Positions 52,014 through 60,888 of a stretch of 64,000 nucleotides of DNA are shown here, in pieces. A program made the position numbers and the translations under genes. Position 1 is the stretch's first letter. Each line of letters starts with the position of its first letter. The notes under the pieces were generated by a model. The model made no database searches. It was given only the letters and a program-made list of their open reading frames with translations, and was not told where the DNA came from. Source of the stretch: JBECKS01 sp964557005 (GTDB lineage: Bacteria > Pseudomonadota > Gammaproteobacteria > Pseudomonadales > JBECKS01); NCBI GenBank assembly GCA_964557005.1, contig CAZKYI010000003.1, positions 1 through 64,000 on the forward strand, given 5' to 3'.

Positions 52014-53489
52014 TTAAAGTTCCAAACCTTTCAAAGCCAATTCGACCGCTTTGAAAATCGCTCGCCCCTTGTTCATGGTTTCCTTCCATTCCAGTTTGGG
52101 AATGGAATCGGCCACCAAACCACCGCCCGCTTGTATGTATAACTTTTTGTTTTTTATCACGGCTGTGCGAATGGCAATGGCGGTATCCATATTGCCCTGC
52201 CATGAAATGTAACCCACTGCGCCACCATAAATACCGCGTTTAACGGGTTCCAGTTCTTCAATAATTTCCATGGCACGCACTTTTGGCGCACCACTTAAAG
52301 TACCTGCGGGCAAGCTCGCTCGCAGCACATCCATCGCGCTTTTGCCTTTCTTTAACTTGCCCGTCACATTGGACACAATGTGCATAACATGAGAATAACG
52401 TTCGACAATCATTTTATCGCTGAGTACCACACTGCCTGTTTCGGCGACACGACCGACATCATTTCTGCCCAAGTCAATCAGCATCAAATGCTCGGCTCTT
52501 TCTTTTGGATCGGATAACAACTCCATCTCCAGCGCCTTATCTTCTTCTTCAGTGTGGCCGCGCCTGCGTGTTCCCGCAATCGGTCGCAAACTCACTTCCC
52601 CTTTTTCAAGCCGCGCGAGAATTTCAGGTGAAGAACCGACAATATGAAATTCATCGAGATTCAAATAATACAAATACGGCGAAGGATTCAAATAGCGTAA
52701 AGCGCGATACAAACTTAAAGGGCTGGCTTCAAAATCAATTTCCATGCGCTGCGATAACACCACCTGCATCACATCGCCATCAAGAATATATTCCTTAACC
52801 CGCTCAACGGCTCTCGCATGTTCAGGTTCCTTAAACCCTGAAACGAAATCCTGTTCTGAAGGCACGGGATATTTGTGTATCGCTTGCGTATGCGCAGTTT
52901 CATTTAATCTCGCTTCCAACTTATCCAAACGTGCTTGAGCATGCTCGAAGCTGCCGCCTTGTTGAGGATTTTCATGCACGATAATAAACAATGCGCCGCG
53001 CAAATTATCGAACACCACCAGCTCATCAGACACCATCAATAAAATATCGGGTGTACCAATCGGATCAGGCAAATCACACTTCGCCAAAGACTTTTCAATA
53101 TAGCGAATGGTGTCGTAAGCAAAGTAACCGACCAACCCGCCATTAAACAAGGGCAAGCCTGCGACTTCAGGCACGCGATAACGACTTTGAAAACTTTCAA
53201 CAAAAGCGAGGGGATCTTGCGCTTCAATTTGCTCAACTACTTTGCCTTGCTCGAATACTTGCACCTGATGGCCACACACCTTCAACACCGTTTTACAAGG
53301 CAAACCGATAATGGAATAACGCCCCCATTTTTCGCCGCCACGCACCGACTCCAGCAAATAACTGTAAGGTGCATCGGCCAGTTTTTGATAGGTGCTTAAA
53401 GGCGTATCGGAATCTGCAAGCACTTCGCGCACCACAGGAATACGATTGAATTGCTGTTGGGCAAAGCTGGAAAATTGTTCTGGTGTCAT
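52014..53489 (-). CDS. trpE: Anthranilate synthase component I
   Basis: A 491-residue chorismate-using enzyme. The C-terminal catalytic domain has LRPIAGTRRRGHTEEED, DLGRNDVGRVAETGSV, and SLPAGTLSGAPKVRAMEIIEELEP. The tryptophan-feedback element LLES is visible near residue 40 (YLLESVRGGEKWGRYS). The ATG at 53489 is preferred; the open frame extends seven codons into rpe from a GTG. Only ten bases separate it from rpe, leaving no space for a leader-peptide attenuator directly upstream. Confidence 0.96.
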   Translation of the reverse strand: MTPEQFSSFAQQQFNRIPVVREVLADSDTPLSTYQKLADAPYSYLLESVRGGEKWGRYSIIGLPCKTVLKVCGHQVQVFEQGKVVEQIEAQDPLAFVESFQSRYRVPEVAGLPLFNGGLVGYFAYDTIRYIEKSLAKCDLPDPIGTPDILLMVSDELVVFDNLRGALFIIVHENPQQGGSFEHAQARLDKLEARLNETAHTQAIHKYPVPSEQDFVSGFKEPEHARAVERVKEYILDGDVMQVVLSQRMEIDFEASPLSLYRALRYLNPSPYLYYLNLDEFHIVGSSPEILARLEKGEVSLRPIAGTRRRGHTEEEDKALEMELLSDPKERAEHLMLIDLGRNDVGRVAETGSVVLSDKMIVERYSHVMHIVSNVTGKLKKGKSAMDVLRASLPAGTLSGAPKVRAMEIIEELEPVKRGIYGGAVGYISWQGNMDTAIAIRTAVIKNKKLYIQAGGGLVADSIPKLEWKETMNKGRAIFKAVELALKGLEL

Positions 53490-53499
53490 GGAAATCTCT

Positions 53500-54177
53500 T
53501 TAGCAAGCACTCAAGGCACTGCGCAAAGCTGCAATCGCTTTGGCGTAATCATCTTTACCAAAAATGGCTGAACCTGCCACAAAAGTATCGGCACCAGCTT
53601 TGGCAATGTCAGCAATATTCGCTGCACTCACACCACCATCAACTTCCAAACGAATGTTTTTGCCGCTCGCCTGAATGCGCTGCTTCGCTTCAACCAGTTT
53701 TGGCAAAGTAGAAGGAATAAATTTTTGCCCGCCAAACCCTGGATTGACAGACATCAATAAAATCATGTCCAGCTCATCGATGATGTGATCAAGATAATGC
53801 AAGGGCGTTGCAGGATTAAACACCAAACCCGCTTTTTTACCTGCGTCTTTAATCAGCTTCACACTGCGATCAATGTGCTCGGACGCTTCGGGGTGGAAAG
53901 TAATATAATCCGCACCCGCCTGAATAAATTCACCAATCAAACTGTCGACAGGTTTCACCATCAGGTGCACATCAATCGGCGCAGTAATGCCGTAACTACG
54001 CAGCGCCTTGCACACCATCGGCCCGAAAGTCAGATTAGGCACGTAGTGATTATCCATCACATCAAAGTGAACGATGTCGGCACCTGCTGCCAACACCTTG
54101 GCAACGTCATCGCCCAGCCGCGCCAAATCGGCAGAAAGAATGGAAGGCGCAATTAAATAATCGTTTTTTGTGCTCAT
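53500..54177 (-). CDS. rpe: Ribulose-phosphate 3-epimerase
   Basis: A 225-residue TIM-barrel epimerase of the pentose phosphate pathway. It shows IAPSILSADLARLGDDV, HFDVMDNHYVPNLTFGP with the metal ligands, HLMVKPVD, NPATPLHYLDHI, and VNPGFGGQKFIPSTLPK. It is the first gene of the leftward run that continues into trpE. In Pseudomonas, gph normally lies between rpe and trpE; it is absent here. Confidence 0.96.
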   Translation of the reverse strand: MSTKNDYLIAPSILSADLARLGDDVAKVLAAGADIVHFDVMDNHYVPNLTFGPMVCKALRSYGITAPIDVHLMVKPVDSLIGEFIQAGADYITFHPEASEHIDRSVKLIKDAGKKAGLVFNPATPLHYLDHIIDELDMILLMSVNPGFGGQKFIPSTLPKLVEAKQRIQASGKNIRLEVDGGVSAANIADIAKAGADTFVAGSAIFGKDDYAKAIAALRSALSAC

Positions 54178-54398
54178 GGTGTTTCAGGCAAGAGGTGAAG
54201 ATGTGGGCATTGTAGCCAAGCAAAGCTGTATTTCACAGTACTGCAAACAGACTCAGAGAGTCGCCCCATACAAGCAATTATCAGGCTGTATTGAAGGAAG
54301 GGTTAGCTGGTAAACTTCGTGCTCATTGAAAAAATATTAAAAGGAATTCAATAGTTGATTACCGATTCGCTAAGCGGTGATTTACTAGGGGAAGATAA

Positions 54399-55628
54399 AT
54401 GGACAAAACACTCACATCAAAAAGTAACATAACTTTGTTTGGCCGCATTCGCGATATTCTGGATTCGGCGAGAAGCAACATCACACGCACAGTCAATACC
54501 ACTCAGGTGATAGCCAACTGGCTGATTGGCCGCGAAATTGTAGAAGCTGAGCAAGGTGGAAAACAGCGAGCCGACTACGGCAGCAAAGCCCTTGCCGAGT
54601 TATCTGCTCGATTAGGTGAAGCATATGGGCGTGGTTTTTCCGTTGATAATCTGGAAGCTTTCAGGCAGTTCTATCTGGAATACCCACAGCTAATTTCCGA
54701 GACACTGTCGCGGAATTTGAGCCTGCCCTACATTTCCGAGACACCGTCTCGGAAATCTGCCAAAACACCAACTACTGTTGTCTGGCAACCTGGAGTTTTG
54801 AGCCAGCAACTTTCATGGAGCCACTATCGCGCCCTACTCAAAGTGAGTCGCTCTGAGGCACGGGCATTCTATGAAATTGAAGCCATTAACAATGCTTGGT
54901 CAGTGCGCGAGCTGGAACGGCAAATTAACAGTTTGCTATTTGATCGCTTGGCAAAAAGTCGGGATAAAAAAGGGCTGATGCGTTTGGCTACACATGGGCA
55001 AGAAGTGGTACAGCCTTTAGATGTGTTGAAAGACCCTGTCGTACTGGAATTTTTGAATCTGCCCGAATCACCTCGTTTGGTGGAATCGCAGTTAGAGCAG
55101 GCTTTAATCAATAATCTGCAAACCTTTTTACAGGAGCTGGGCAAGGGCTTTGCGTTTGTCTCGCGGCAAGAACGTATTACGCTTGATGGTGATCATTTTT
55201 ATATTGATCTGGTTTTCTATCACACGGTTCTGAAATGTTATGTGTTGGTGGATCTGAAGGTGGGCAAGTTGACACTTGGCGATCTTGGACAAATTCAATT
55301 CTATGTAAACTATTATGACCGTGAGCGACGCACTCAGGGTGATAACCCAACGCTTGGCTTAGTTTTGTGCCCGAATAAAAATAATGCCGTAGTAAAATAC
55401 ACGCTGGGCGATCAATTAAAAAAGAATATTTTTACCAGTCACTACCAATTGTATTTACCAACCGAAAAAGAATTAGAGCAAGAATTAAAACGGGAGTTGC
55501 GTTTTCTTTCACCCAAACAAACTGAAATCGAAAAAAGAACAACTACTAAAAAAACAATTAAGAAAAAATCAAAAAGCAAAAAACCGATTGAAAAAAATAA
55601 AAATAATAAACGGAAACCCAAAGCATGA
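54399..55628 (+). CDS. DUF1016 (YhcG-type) PDDEXK nuclease-like protein
   Basis: A 409-residue protein. The N-terminal DUF1016 domain (about 10-150) has NTTQVIANWLIGREIVEAEQ and RGFSVDNLEAFRQFY. The C-terminal nuclease domain (about 180-350) has FVSRQERITLDGDHFYIDL and YVLVDLKVGKL in the PDDEXK metal-site positions, with Asp in place of the usual Glu before Lys. A lysine-rich tail of about 35 residues follows. Between the domains the coding sequence contains two palindromes encoding ISETLSRN and ISETPSRK. Family roles are uncertain; links to defence and mobile DNA have been suggested. AGGGGAAG precedes the start. Confidence 0.85.
   Translation: MDKTLTSKSNITLFGRIRDILDSARSNITRTVNTTQVIANWLIGREIVEAEQGGKQRADYGSKALAELSARLGEAYGRGFSVDNLEAFRQFYLEYPQLISETLSRNLSLPYISETPSRKSAKTPTTVVWQPGVLSQQLSWSHYRALLKVSRSEARAFYEIEAINNAWSVRELERQINSLLFDRLAKSRDKKGLMRLATHGQEVVQPLDVLKDPVVLEFLNLPESPRLVESQLEQALINNLQTFLQELGKGFAFVSRQERITLDGDHFYIDLVFYHTVLKCYVLVDLKVGKLTLGDLGQIQFYVNYYDRERRTQGDNPTLGLVLCPNKNNAVVKYTLGDQLKKNIFTSHYQLYLPTEKELEQELKRELRFLSPKQTEIEKRTTTKKTIKKKSKSKKPIEKNKNNKRKPKA
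54694..54755 (+). repeat. Two in-frame copies of a palindromic element inside the DUF1016 gene
   Basis: TTTCCGAGACACTGTCGCGG (54694 onward) and TTTCCGAGACACCGTCTCGG (54733 onward) are 39 bases apart, hence in the same frame. The second has perfect 10-base arms (54733-54742 and 54746-54755); the first has one mismatch in 10-base arms. They lie in the linker between the DUF1016 and nuclease domains. Confidence 0.8.
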
Positions 55629-55717
55629 GCATGCAGATATTAAATGCCATTAGTGGTCGTTTGAGTTTACGTTCGCCACAGGGTTGCATGGCGGAAGAAC
55701 AGTCAAGGGCTGAAAAC

Positions 55718-56488
55718 CTACCACCCTTCGGTTTTATGCACATGCTTCCAGATTTGTTTTGGCATCCAGCGGCGCACTCGATAACCCCACACCGTGTCTT
55801 TACCAGGGAACACCCAGAACTCGCCTTTATCCAAACAGCGCTCAATTTCATCAATCACTTGCGCAGGTTCAATGTGCGGTTGGTCGTCCATGATTTTTGG
55901 CCATACGGTATCTCGCCCCTGTTGCAACAAGGGGGTTTTCACCACTGGGGGGCACACGCAGGCAAAACGCACATTGGCATTCTGGTTTTCGTGGGCGAGG
56001 ATTTCGGTATAAGCCGAGGTGGCAAATTTGCTCGCACAATATGCCCCTGCTAACAACACAGGCATCTGGCCGAGCATGGAAGAAAACACCACACAGTCAC
56101 CACCACCACTTTCAATCAAATTAGGTAGCGCAGCCTTGGTGACATTCACGGTGCCACCGTAGTTAATGTCCATCACCAGTTTGATGTTAGCAGCATCGTG
56201 CTCAAGGATTTTTCCGAAAGGCATAATTGCAGCGCAGATAAAAATACGGTCGAGATTCCCCAGTTCCTGAATCGCCTGCGCCACCACCTGTTTGACTTGA
56301 TCGTTATTGGTCACATCGACGGGGTAAATATGGATATTATCGTGGCCTTCCGCCGTTTCCTTAAGCCCCGCTGCATTCACGTCCAAAGCAGCGACTTTTG
56401 CACCCGCCTTGCTGAAACGCTGTGCCGCCAGACGACCCATGCCGCTGCCTGCACCTGAAATCAAACATACCTTACCTGCCAAACTCAT
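55718..56488 (-). CDS. Short-chain dehydrogenase/reductase
   Basis: A 256-residue SDR oxidoreductase. The NAD(P)-binding motif is SGAGSGMG at 11-18, and the catalytic Tyr-Lys pair lies in YCASK. VFSSMLGQM supplies the active-site Ser. The C-terminal VFPGKDTVWGYRVRRWMPKQIW suggests membrane association as in lipid or retinoid-type SDRs. The ATG at 56488 has a strong GGAGG upstream; the frame is open further but without homologous sequence. Substrate unknown. Confidence 0.9.
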   Translation of the reverse strand: MSLAGKVCLISGAGSGMGRLAAQRFSKAGAKVAALDVNAAGLKETAEGHDNIHIYPVDVTNNDQVKQVVAQAIQELGNLDRIFICAAIMPFGKILEHDAANIKLVMDINYGGTVNVTKAALPNLIESGGGDCVVFSSMLGQMPVLLAGAYCASKFATSAYTEILAHENQNANVRFACVCPPVVKTPLLQQGRDTVWPKIMDDQPHIEPAQVIDEIERCLDKGEFWVFPGKDTVWGYRVRRWMPKQIWKHVHKTEGW

Positions 56489-56669
56489 ACCGCCTCCATC
56501 ATTGTTGTTCTGACTGATGGAAAACATGATATGTGAAGCCTGTTTAAAACGCCTCCCCCAATTAAGTGACCGGCCTCTTGATTAGCAAGCACGAATCATG
56601 CACCTTGTGCCTGCAATCTTTTTACACCTTTCACACCGTCATCTTTGTACAACTGCATCAGGAGTTCAT

Positions 56670-57170
56670 ATGAAAAAAATAAAAATAATCGGCACCCTTG
56701 GTTTAACTGCCCTGTTAGGCATCAACAACATCGCTCATGCGGAAGCGCCAGGCGGCCCTGATTGCGGCTGGGGAAATATGATTTTTCAGGGTGACAATGG
56801 TGTGGTGAGCCACACAGCCGCCTATGTCACCAATGGCCTTTCTTCATTTAATGCGTTCTTCGGCATTGTATTTGGCACCAACGGCTGTGACACACGAGGT
56901 GTGCTGACTTACGGTGGCGAACCCATGCTCGGCCTCAATCATATGCTCGACGAACTGGCACAGGATATTGCGCAAGGCCAAGGTGAAGCTTTAAGTGCGC
57001 TGAATGTTGCCTTGAAAATCCAGCCTGAGGATCGCGCTTATTTCAACGAAACGCTGCACCACCGCTTCAATGACATTTTCAAACACGAAAATATTGAAGC
57101 AGCCGAGGTCTATCAAAACATTCAGGCACTTATGCGCGAAGATGAACGCTTGAAGCCCTACCTTGGCTAA
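56670..57170 (+). CDS. DUF3015-family periplasmic protein
   Basis: A 166-residue secreted protein. The signal peptide ends after about Ala24 (NIAHAEAPGG). The mature start GGPDCGWGNMIFQGDNGVVSHTAAYVTNGLSS and the later FGTNGCDTRGVLTYG are typical of DUF3015, with two cysteines likely to form a disulfide. AGGAG precedes the ATG at 56670. The DUF4105 gene follows after 22 bases, suggesting one operon. Function unknown. Confidence 0.85.
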   Translation: MKKIKIIGTLGLTALLGINNIAHAEAPGGPDCGWGNMIFQGDNGVVSHTAAYVTNGLSSFNAFFGIVFGTNGCDTRGVLTYGGEPMLGLNHMLDELAQDIAQGQGEALSALNVALKIQPEDRAYFNETLHHRFNDIFKHENIEAAEVYQNIQALMREDERLKPYLG

Positions 57171-57192
57171 GGCGTGTGCTTGTTAGCGGCTT

Positions 57193-59115
57193 ATGCGTTT
57201 TATCGTTGTTTTATGTGTCGGCCTGATTCTGTATTTGCCGCATACGTGGGTAAACGCAAACCCAGCTCCCACCTTCCCCAACCTCACTCATGCCGAGCTG
57301 GAAACACTGGCTCGGCATCCACAATGGCTGGCTTTATTACACTTTAATCAGGGCGGCACGCTGCACAAGCGAAATAAAAGTTATGTGAGCAGCGAGCATT
57401 TCTTTTTAAGTGAAGCAGGCAAGCAAAATCCGCGTGCAGAATTACAAAAAAATATTGAATACTTTTTTTCTGACGATGCAGAAAAACTTCAATATCGCTG
57501 TCAGTTTCCTGCACGTTTCAGATGGATTTCCGAACAGCTCGAACTTGCGCCTTATCAGCAGGGCTTGAAACACTGCGACACTTTTCTTGCCATGCACAGC
57601 AAGGTCGCAGCAAAAAAAATCACCCTGATTTTTCCCTCTGCCTACATGAACAGCGCTTCTTCTATTTTTGGCCACACGCTGTTTCGCATCGATAACAGCC
57701 TTGAAGATGAAAGCGTGATTCTGAATTGGGCAGTGAACTACGGTGCAAAATTAAATCCTGACGACAATGCAATTGAATATGCTTTAAAAGGTTTGGGTGG
57801 CGCATATAAAGGCCAATACTTCGTAGTGCCCTATGCACAAAAAATAAAAGAATACGGGCAAATGGAAAACCGCGACATTTGGGAATTTCCTCTCGCGCTC
57901 ACACAAAGTGAAGTGGACTTTTTAATCGAGCATTTGTGGGAATTGCAGAATATTGAATTTGATTATTATTTTTTTGATGAAAACTGTGCTTATCGTCTGC
58001 TCGAAATACTCGATGTGATAAAACCCGAACTACAATTAACCCGAAAATTTCGTTTTGCAGAAATTCCCATGAACACGGTGAAAACGGTGCAGGACTCAGG
58101 CCTGATTGAAAACGAAGTTTTTCGCCCTTCCAAAGAAAGGATTTTAAAACATCAGCTTGCACAACTTTCCAAAAAAGAAATCCAGCTGGTAAAACAACTG
58201 GCTGATGCCGACGTGAATTTACAAAGCACACTCGAACACGATGACTTCAAAAAACATGATGTACAGAAGCAATTACTCATCACCCAGACTGCTTACGAAT
58301 TGCTGCGGTTTGAACAATCACAAATCGAAAGGCAGGCAGCAATGGCGAAACGCAGCCTCGAATTGCTCGGCCAAATCAATCAACTCAGCCAGCTCACAGG
58401 CACCAGCAAAGCTGTTTTATACACATCAACGACGCTTCCCACCGAAGCCAGAGTTTTGCAAAGTCATGACAGTCGCCGTCTGGCATTCACCACAGGAAAA
58501 CAGCAGGAAGGTGATGGTTTTTCAGAAATCCAGCTTCGCATGGCGTATCACGATTTTCTCGATAACAACGCAGGCTATCTGAACGGTGCGCACATTGAAG
58601 GGCCTGCACTTGCGCTCAAACATCAAGATGCTGAAACCTATGTGGATAGTTTTTCGCTGATGAATGTGATGTCGCTTAATCCCGTTAATCACATACGCAG
58701 CGATTTTTCATGGCGTTTAGCGCTGCAAGGAAAAAGAAATGCGCTGGGGCAAAATACACTCAGCACCCAATTAAAAATCGGCGGCGGACTTGCATGGCAA
58801 CACGGCAACTGGATGCACTACCAAATGCTAAGCCCCTTAATCGAACACAATCCCGATTTCTCTCACCACTTCAAGGCAGGCATACATTACGAATTGGGTG
58901 TGGCATTGAAAGCACAGCGCTACAACAGCTTTGCAGGGTTTGAAGTTGAAAAACTTGAACAACAGCCTGCACGACTCACAGGAAATTTGATTCAGCACAT
59001 AGAACTGCAAAGAAATCACGCGCTACGCTTGGGCGTGCGTTATTTTGAACAGGAAAACAATGTGTTGTTTGAAGAAAGCAAAATCGCTTACGTGAGTTAT
59101 CTTTTTTATTTCTAA
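57193..59115 (+). CDS. DUF4105 (Lnb N-terminal-like) envelope protein
   Basis: A 640-residue protein with a signal peptide cleaved after about Ala22 (TWVNANPAP). Residues 130-330 match DUF4105: LIFPSAYMNSASSIFGHTLFRID, NWAVNYGAKL, KGQYFVVPYAQKIKEYGQMENRDIWEF, and YFFDENCAYRLLEIL, where the Cys and His resemble a papain-like/NlpC-type active site. The last 220 residues look like strands of an outer-membrane barrel ending in Phe (YVSYLFYF). The stop overlaps the convergent hydroxylase gene by four bases. Function unknown; probably outer-membrane. Confidence 0.82.
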   Translation: MRFIVVLCVGLILYLPHTWVNANPAPTFPNLTHAELETLARHPQWLALLHFNQGGTLHKRNKSYVSSEHFFLSEAGKQNPRAELQKNIEYFFSDDAEKLQYRCQFPARFRWISEQLELAPYQQGLKHCDTFLAMHSKVAAKKITLIFPSAYMNSASSIFGHTLFRIDNSLEDESVILNWAVNYGAKLNPDDNAIEYALKGLGGAYKGQYFVVPYAQKIKEYGQMENRDIWEFPLALTQSEVDFLIEHLWELQNIEFDYYFFDENCAYRLLEILDVIKPELQLTRKFRFAEIPMNTVKTVQDSGLIENEVFRPSKERILKHQLAQLSKKEIQLVKQLADADVNLQSTLEHDDFKKHDVQKQLLITQTAYELLRFEQSQIERQAAMAKRSLELLGQINQLSQLTGTSKAVLYTSTTLPTEARVLQSHDSRRLAFTTGKQQEGDGFSEIQLRMAYHDFLDNNAGYLNGAHIEGPALALKHQDAETYVDSFSLMNVMSLNPVNHIRSDFSWRLALQGKRNALGQNTLSTQLKIGGGLAWQHGNWMHYQMLSPLIEHNPDFSHHFKAGIHYELGVALKAQRYNSFAGFEVEKLEQQPARLTGNLIQHIELQRNHALRLGVRYFEQENNVLFEESKIAYVSYLFYF

Positions 59116-60017
59116 TCTCTTTTCCACTCAGGTGGTGCCCAAAGATGTTTCAATCTTTGCGTGAGTGAGCCTGGCTGTTTCATATCCCTGAACATATCAA
59201 TCCATTCGTGAAAATTGATTTTCAAAATATTATAAGTATGAATCTGTTTGGGAATGCCGTAATCCACAGGATTATTTTGTGCATCTTCTTCTACAAAAGT
59301 ACCAAATAATCTATCGAAAATAATTACCACGCCGCCGTAGTTTTTATCAATATATTCAGGATTTCTCCCATGATGCGCACGATGATGTGAAGGCGTTACA
59401 AAAATATATTCAATCCACGGATGTAATTTTCCCACTGCTTGCGTGTGCACAAAATATTGATAAAACAAATCCAGTGCATACATTGATAACACCACCTCAG
59501 GGGGAAAACCCAATAACATCAAAGGACAAAAGAAAATCACCACACCACCACTGATGGCGTAAGTCATACTTTGCCGTGTCGCCGTACTGAGATTCATGCC
59601 TTCTGATGAATGATGTACCACATGAGAACACCACAAATAACGAATGCGATGGTTGGCGCGGTGATACCAGTAATACAGAAATTCCACGCCTAAAAATCCG
59701 AGCAACAGATTGACGGCATTAAGTTCGATGTCAAACAAGCGAAAACCATAAAGCCAGTGCATCAAGGCACCCAGAATCAGAAAATGTAAAATCACTTCCA
59801 TGATCTGATAACTGAAGCCCAAACCAAAATTGCTCAGAATTTCCTTCAATTTGAAAATTTCAGGGCGGTGGCGCAGCACATACATTTCTACCAGTAAAGC
59901 GCTAATAAAAATAGGCGTTGCCAGGCCCAGAATCAGCTCCTTCCAATCAAAGCGATAGCCCAGCGCATCAATATGCGCCAGGGCGAATTCAACAAAACTG
60001 TAGATAGATTCCTGCAT
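59112..60017 (-). CDS. Sterol desaturase/fatty acid hydroxylase superfamily protein
   Basis: A 301-residue integral membrane di-iron enzyme. The histidine clusters are HRANH, HVVHH and HRAHH (in TPSHHRAHHGRN), the three boxes of the superfamily. About four membrane helices are visible. Substrates in this family include sterols, carotenoids and alkyl chains; none can be chosen from sequence. The ATG at 60017 (MQESIYSFVEF) is preferred; another ATG at 60056 is possible, and neither has a strong ribosome site. Confidence 0.87.
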   Translation of the reverse strand: MQESIYSFVEFALAHIDALGYRFDWKELILGLATPIFISALLVEMYVLRHRPEIFKLKEILSNFGLGFSYQIMEVILHFLILGALMHWLYGFRLFDIELNAVNLLLGFLGVEFLYYWYHRANHRIRYLWCSHVVHHSSEGMNLSTATRQSMTYAISGGVVIFFCPLMLLGFPPEVVLSMYALDLFYQYFVHTQAVGKLHPWIEYIFVTPSHHRAHHGRNPEYIDKNYGGVVIIFDRLFGTFVEEDAQNNPVDYGIPKQIHTYNILKINFHEWIDMFRDMKQPGSLTQRLKHLWAPPEWKRD

Positions 60018-60159
60018 CAATAAAGTCCCCGTTTCAAAATTTCTCAGGCAAGCCATTATTCAGGTTTTAACGGATGGGTGATAGTATAAACGCCATTCCG
60101 AAACAGCGGTCTACGGAATAACACACTAACTGGTTTCACATTTATTGCAGGGGAAAATT

Positions 60160-60813
60160 ATGGACATGAAAGACATTCAACTTCTGGTTGATTACTTGTT
60201 TCGCTGGGGTCATTTTCTATTCGGTATTACCTGGATAGGCATGCTCTACTACTTTAACTTTGTACAAGGTGAATACTTCAAGGAAGCAGAGCCTTCCGCA
60301 AAAGGTGATGCGGTTAAAAAACTGGCGCCCCGTGCACTTTGGTGGTTTCGCTGGGGCGCAATGGGTACTTTCCTGACAGGCGTTTTGCTGTTCGCCCACA
60401 TGATGCCCAGAGCCAATATCCATATTTATGCTGGCATGTTGCTCGGTACCCTGATGTTCCTCAATGTCTGGTTGATTATCTGGCCTAATCAGAAAATCGT
60501 ATGCGGTATTGTCGAAGGCGATGCGGCCAAAGCAGGCCCCAAAGCCTTGCTCGCTTCACGCACCAATGTGCTGTTTTCTGCACCCATGTTATTTTTTATG
60601 GGCGCATCAACGCATCTGGGCGGCGGTTTAGCCCAAGCTCCCATCAGCGCGACTGGCTTCACCATCGGCCTGGCTGCCATACTGGTGGTGATTGCTGCAC
60701 TGGAAGCCAATGCCATTTTTGGCAAACTGGTCGGTGCAATCACTTCCGTCAAAGCCGTGATTCATAGCAGCATCGCATTGACGGTTGTGTTATTCGGTTT
60801 GAGCTTTATCTAG
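60160..60813 (+). CDS. PuuD-like urate hydroxylase-family membrane protein lacking the cytochrome c domain
   Basis: A 217-residue protein with about six membrane helices, matching the N-terminal membrane domain of PuuD (formerly DUF989): FRWGHFLFGITWIGMLYYFNFVQGEYFKEA and LLFAHMMPRANIHIYAGMLLG. Full PuuD also has a C-terminal cytochrome c domain; no CxxCH is present here. Urate oxidation is therefore only one possibility. The ATG at 60160 is preceded by AGGGG; a TTG at 60145 is disfavoured. Confidence 0.75.
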   Translation: MDMKDIQLLVDYLFRWGHFLFGITWIGMLYYFNFVQGEYFKEAEPSAKGDAVKKLAPRALWWFRWGAMGTFLTGVLLFAHMMPRANIHIYAGMLLGTLMFLNVWLIIWPNQKIVCGIVEGDAAKAGPKALLASRTNVLFSAPMLFFMGASTHLGGGLAQAPISATGFTIGLAAILVVIAALEANAIFGKLVGAITSVKAVIHSSIALTVVLFGLSFI

Positions 60814-60816
60814 ATT

Positions 60817-60867
60817 CAAAACCAACCCCATCCTGACCCTCCCCTTTTTTAAGGGGAGGGAGTTTTG
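60817..60867. repeat. GC-rich hairpin repeat, copy left of vapBC
   Basis: CCCTCCCCTTTTTTAAGGGG and the following AGGG form a hairpin, preceded by AACCCCATCCTGA. The same pattern (CCCCACCCTAACCCTCCCC, then GGGGAGGGA) occurs at 61581-61619. The two copies bracket the vapBC module. This copy may also terminate the PuuD-like gene. Confidence 0.7.
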
Positions 60868-60888
60868 ATAGCTATCCCGTTTTCGCAT

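Noticed and set aside
53489..53500. Tryptophan leader peptide or attenuator before trpE
   Set aside because: Only ten bases separate rpe and trpE, and no Trp-rich short frame or terminator hairpin is present there.
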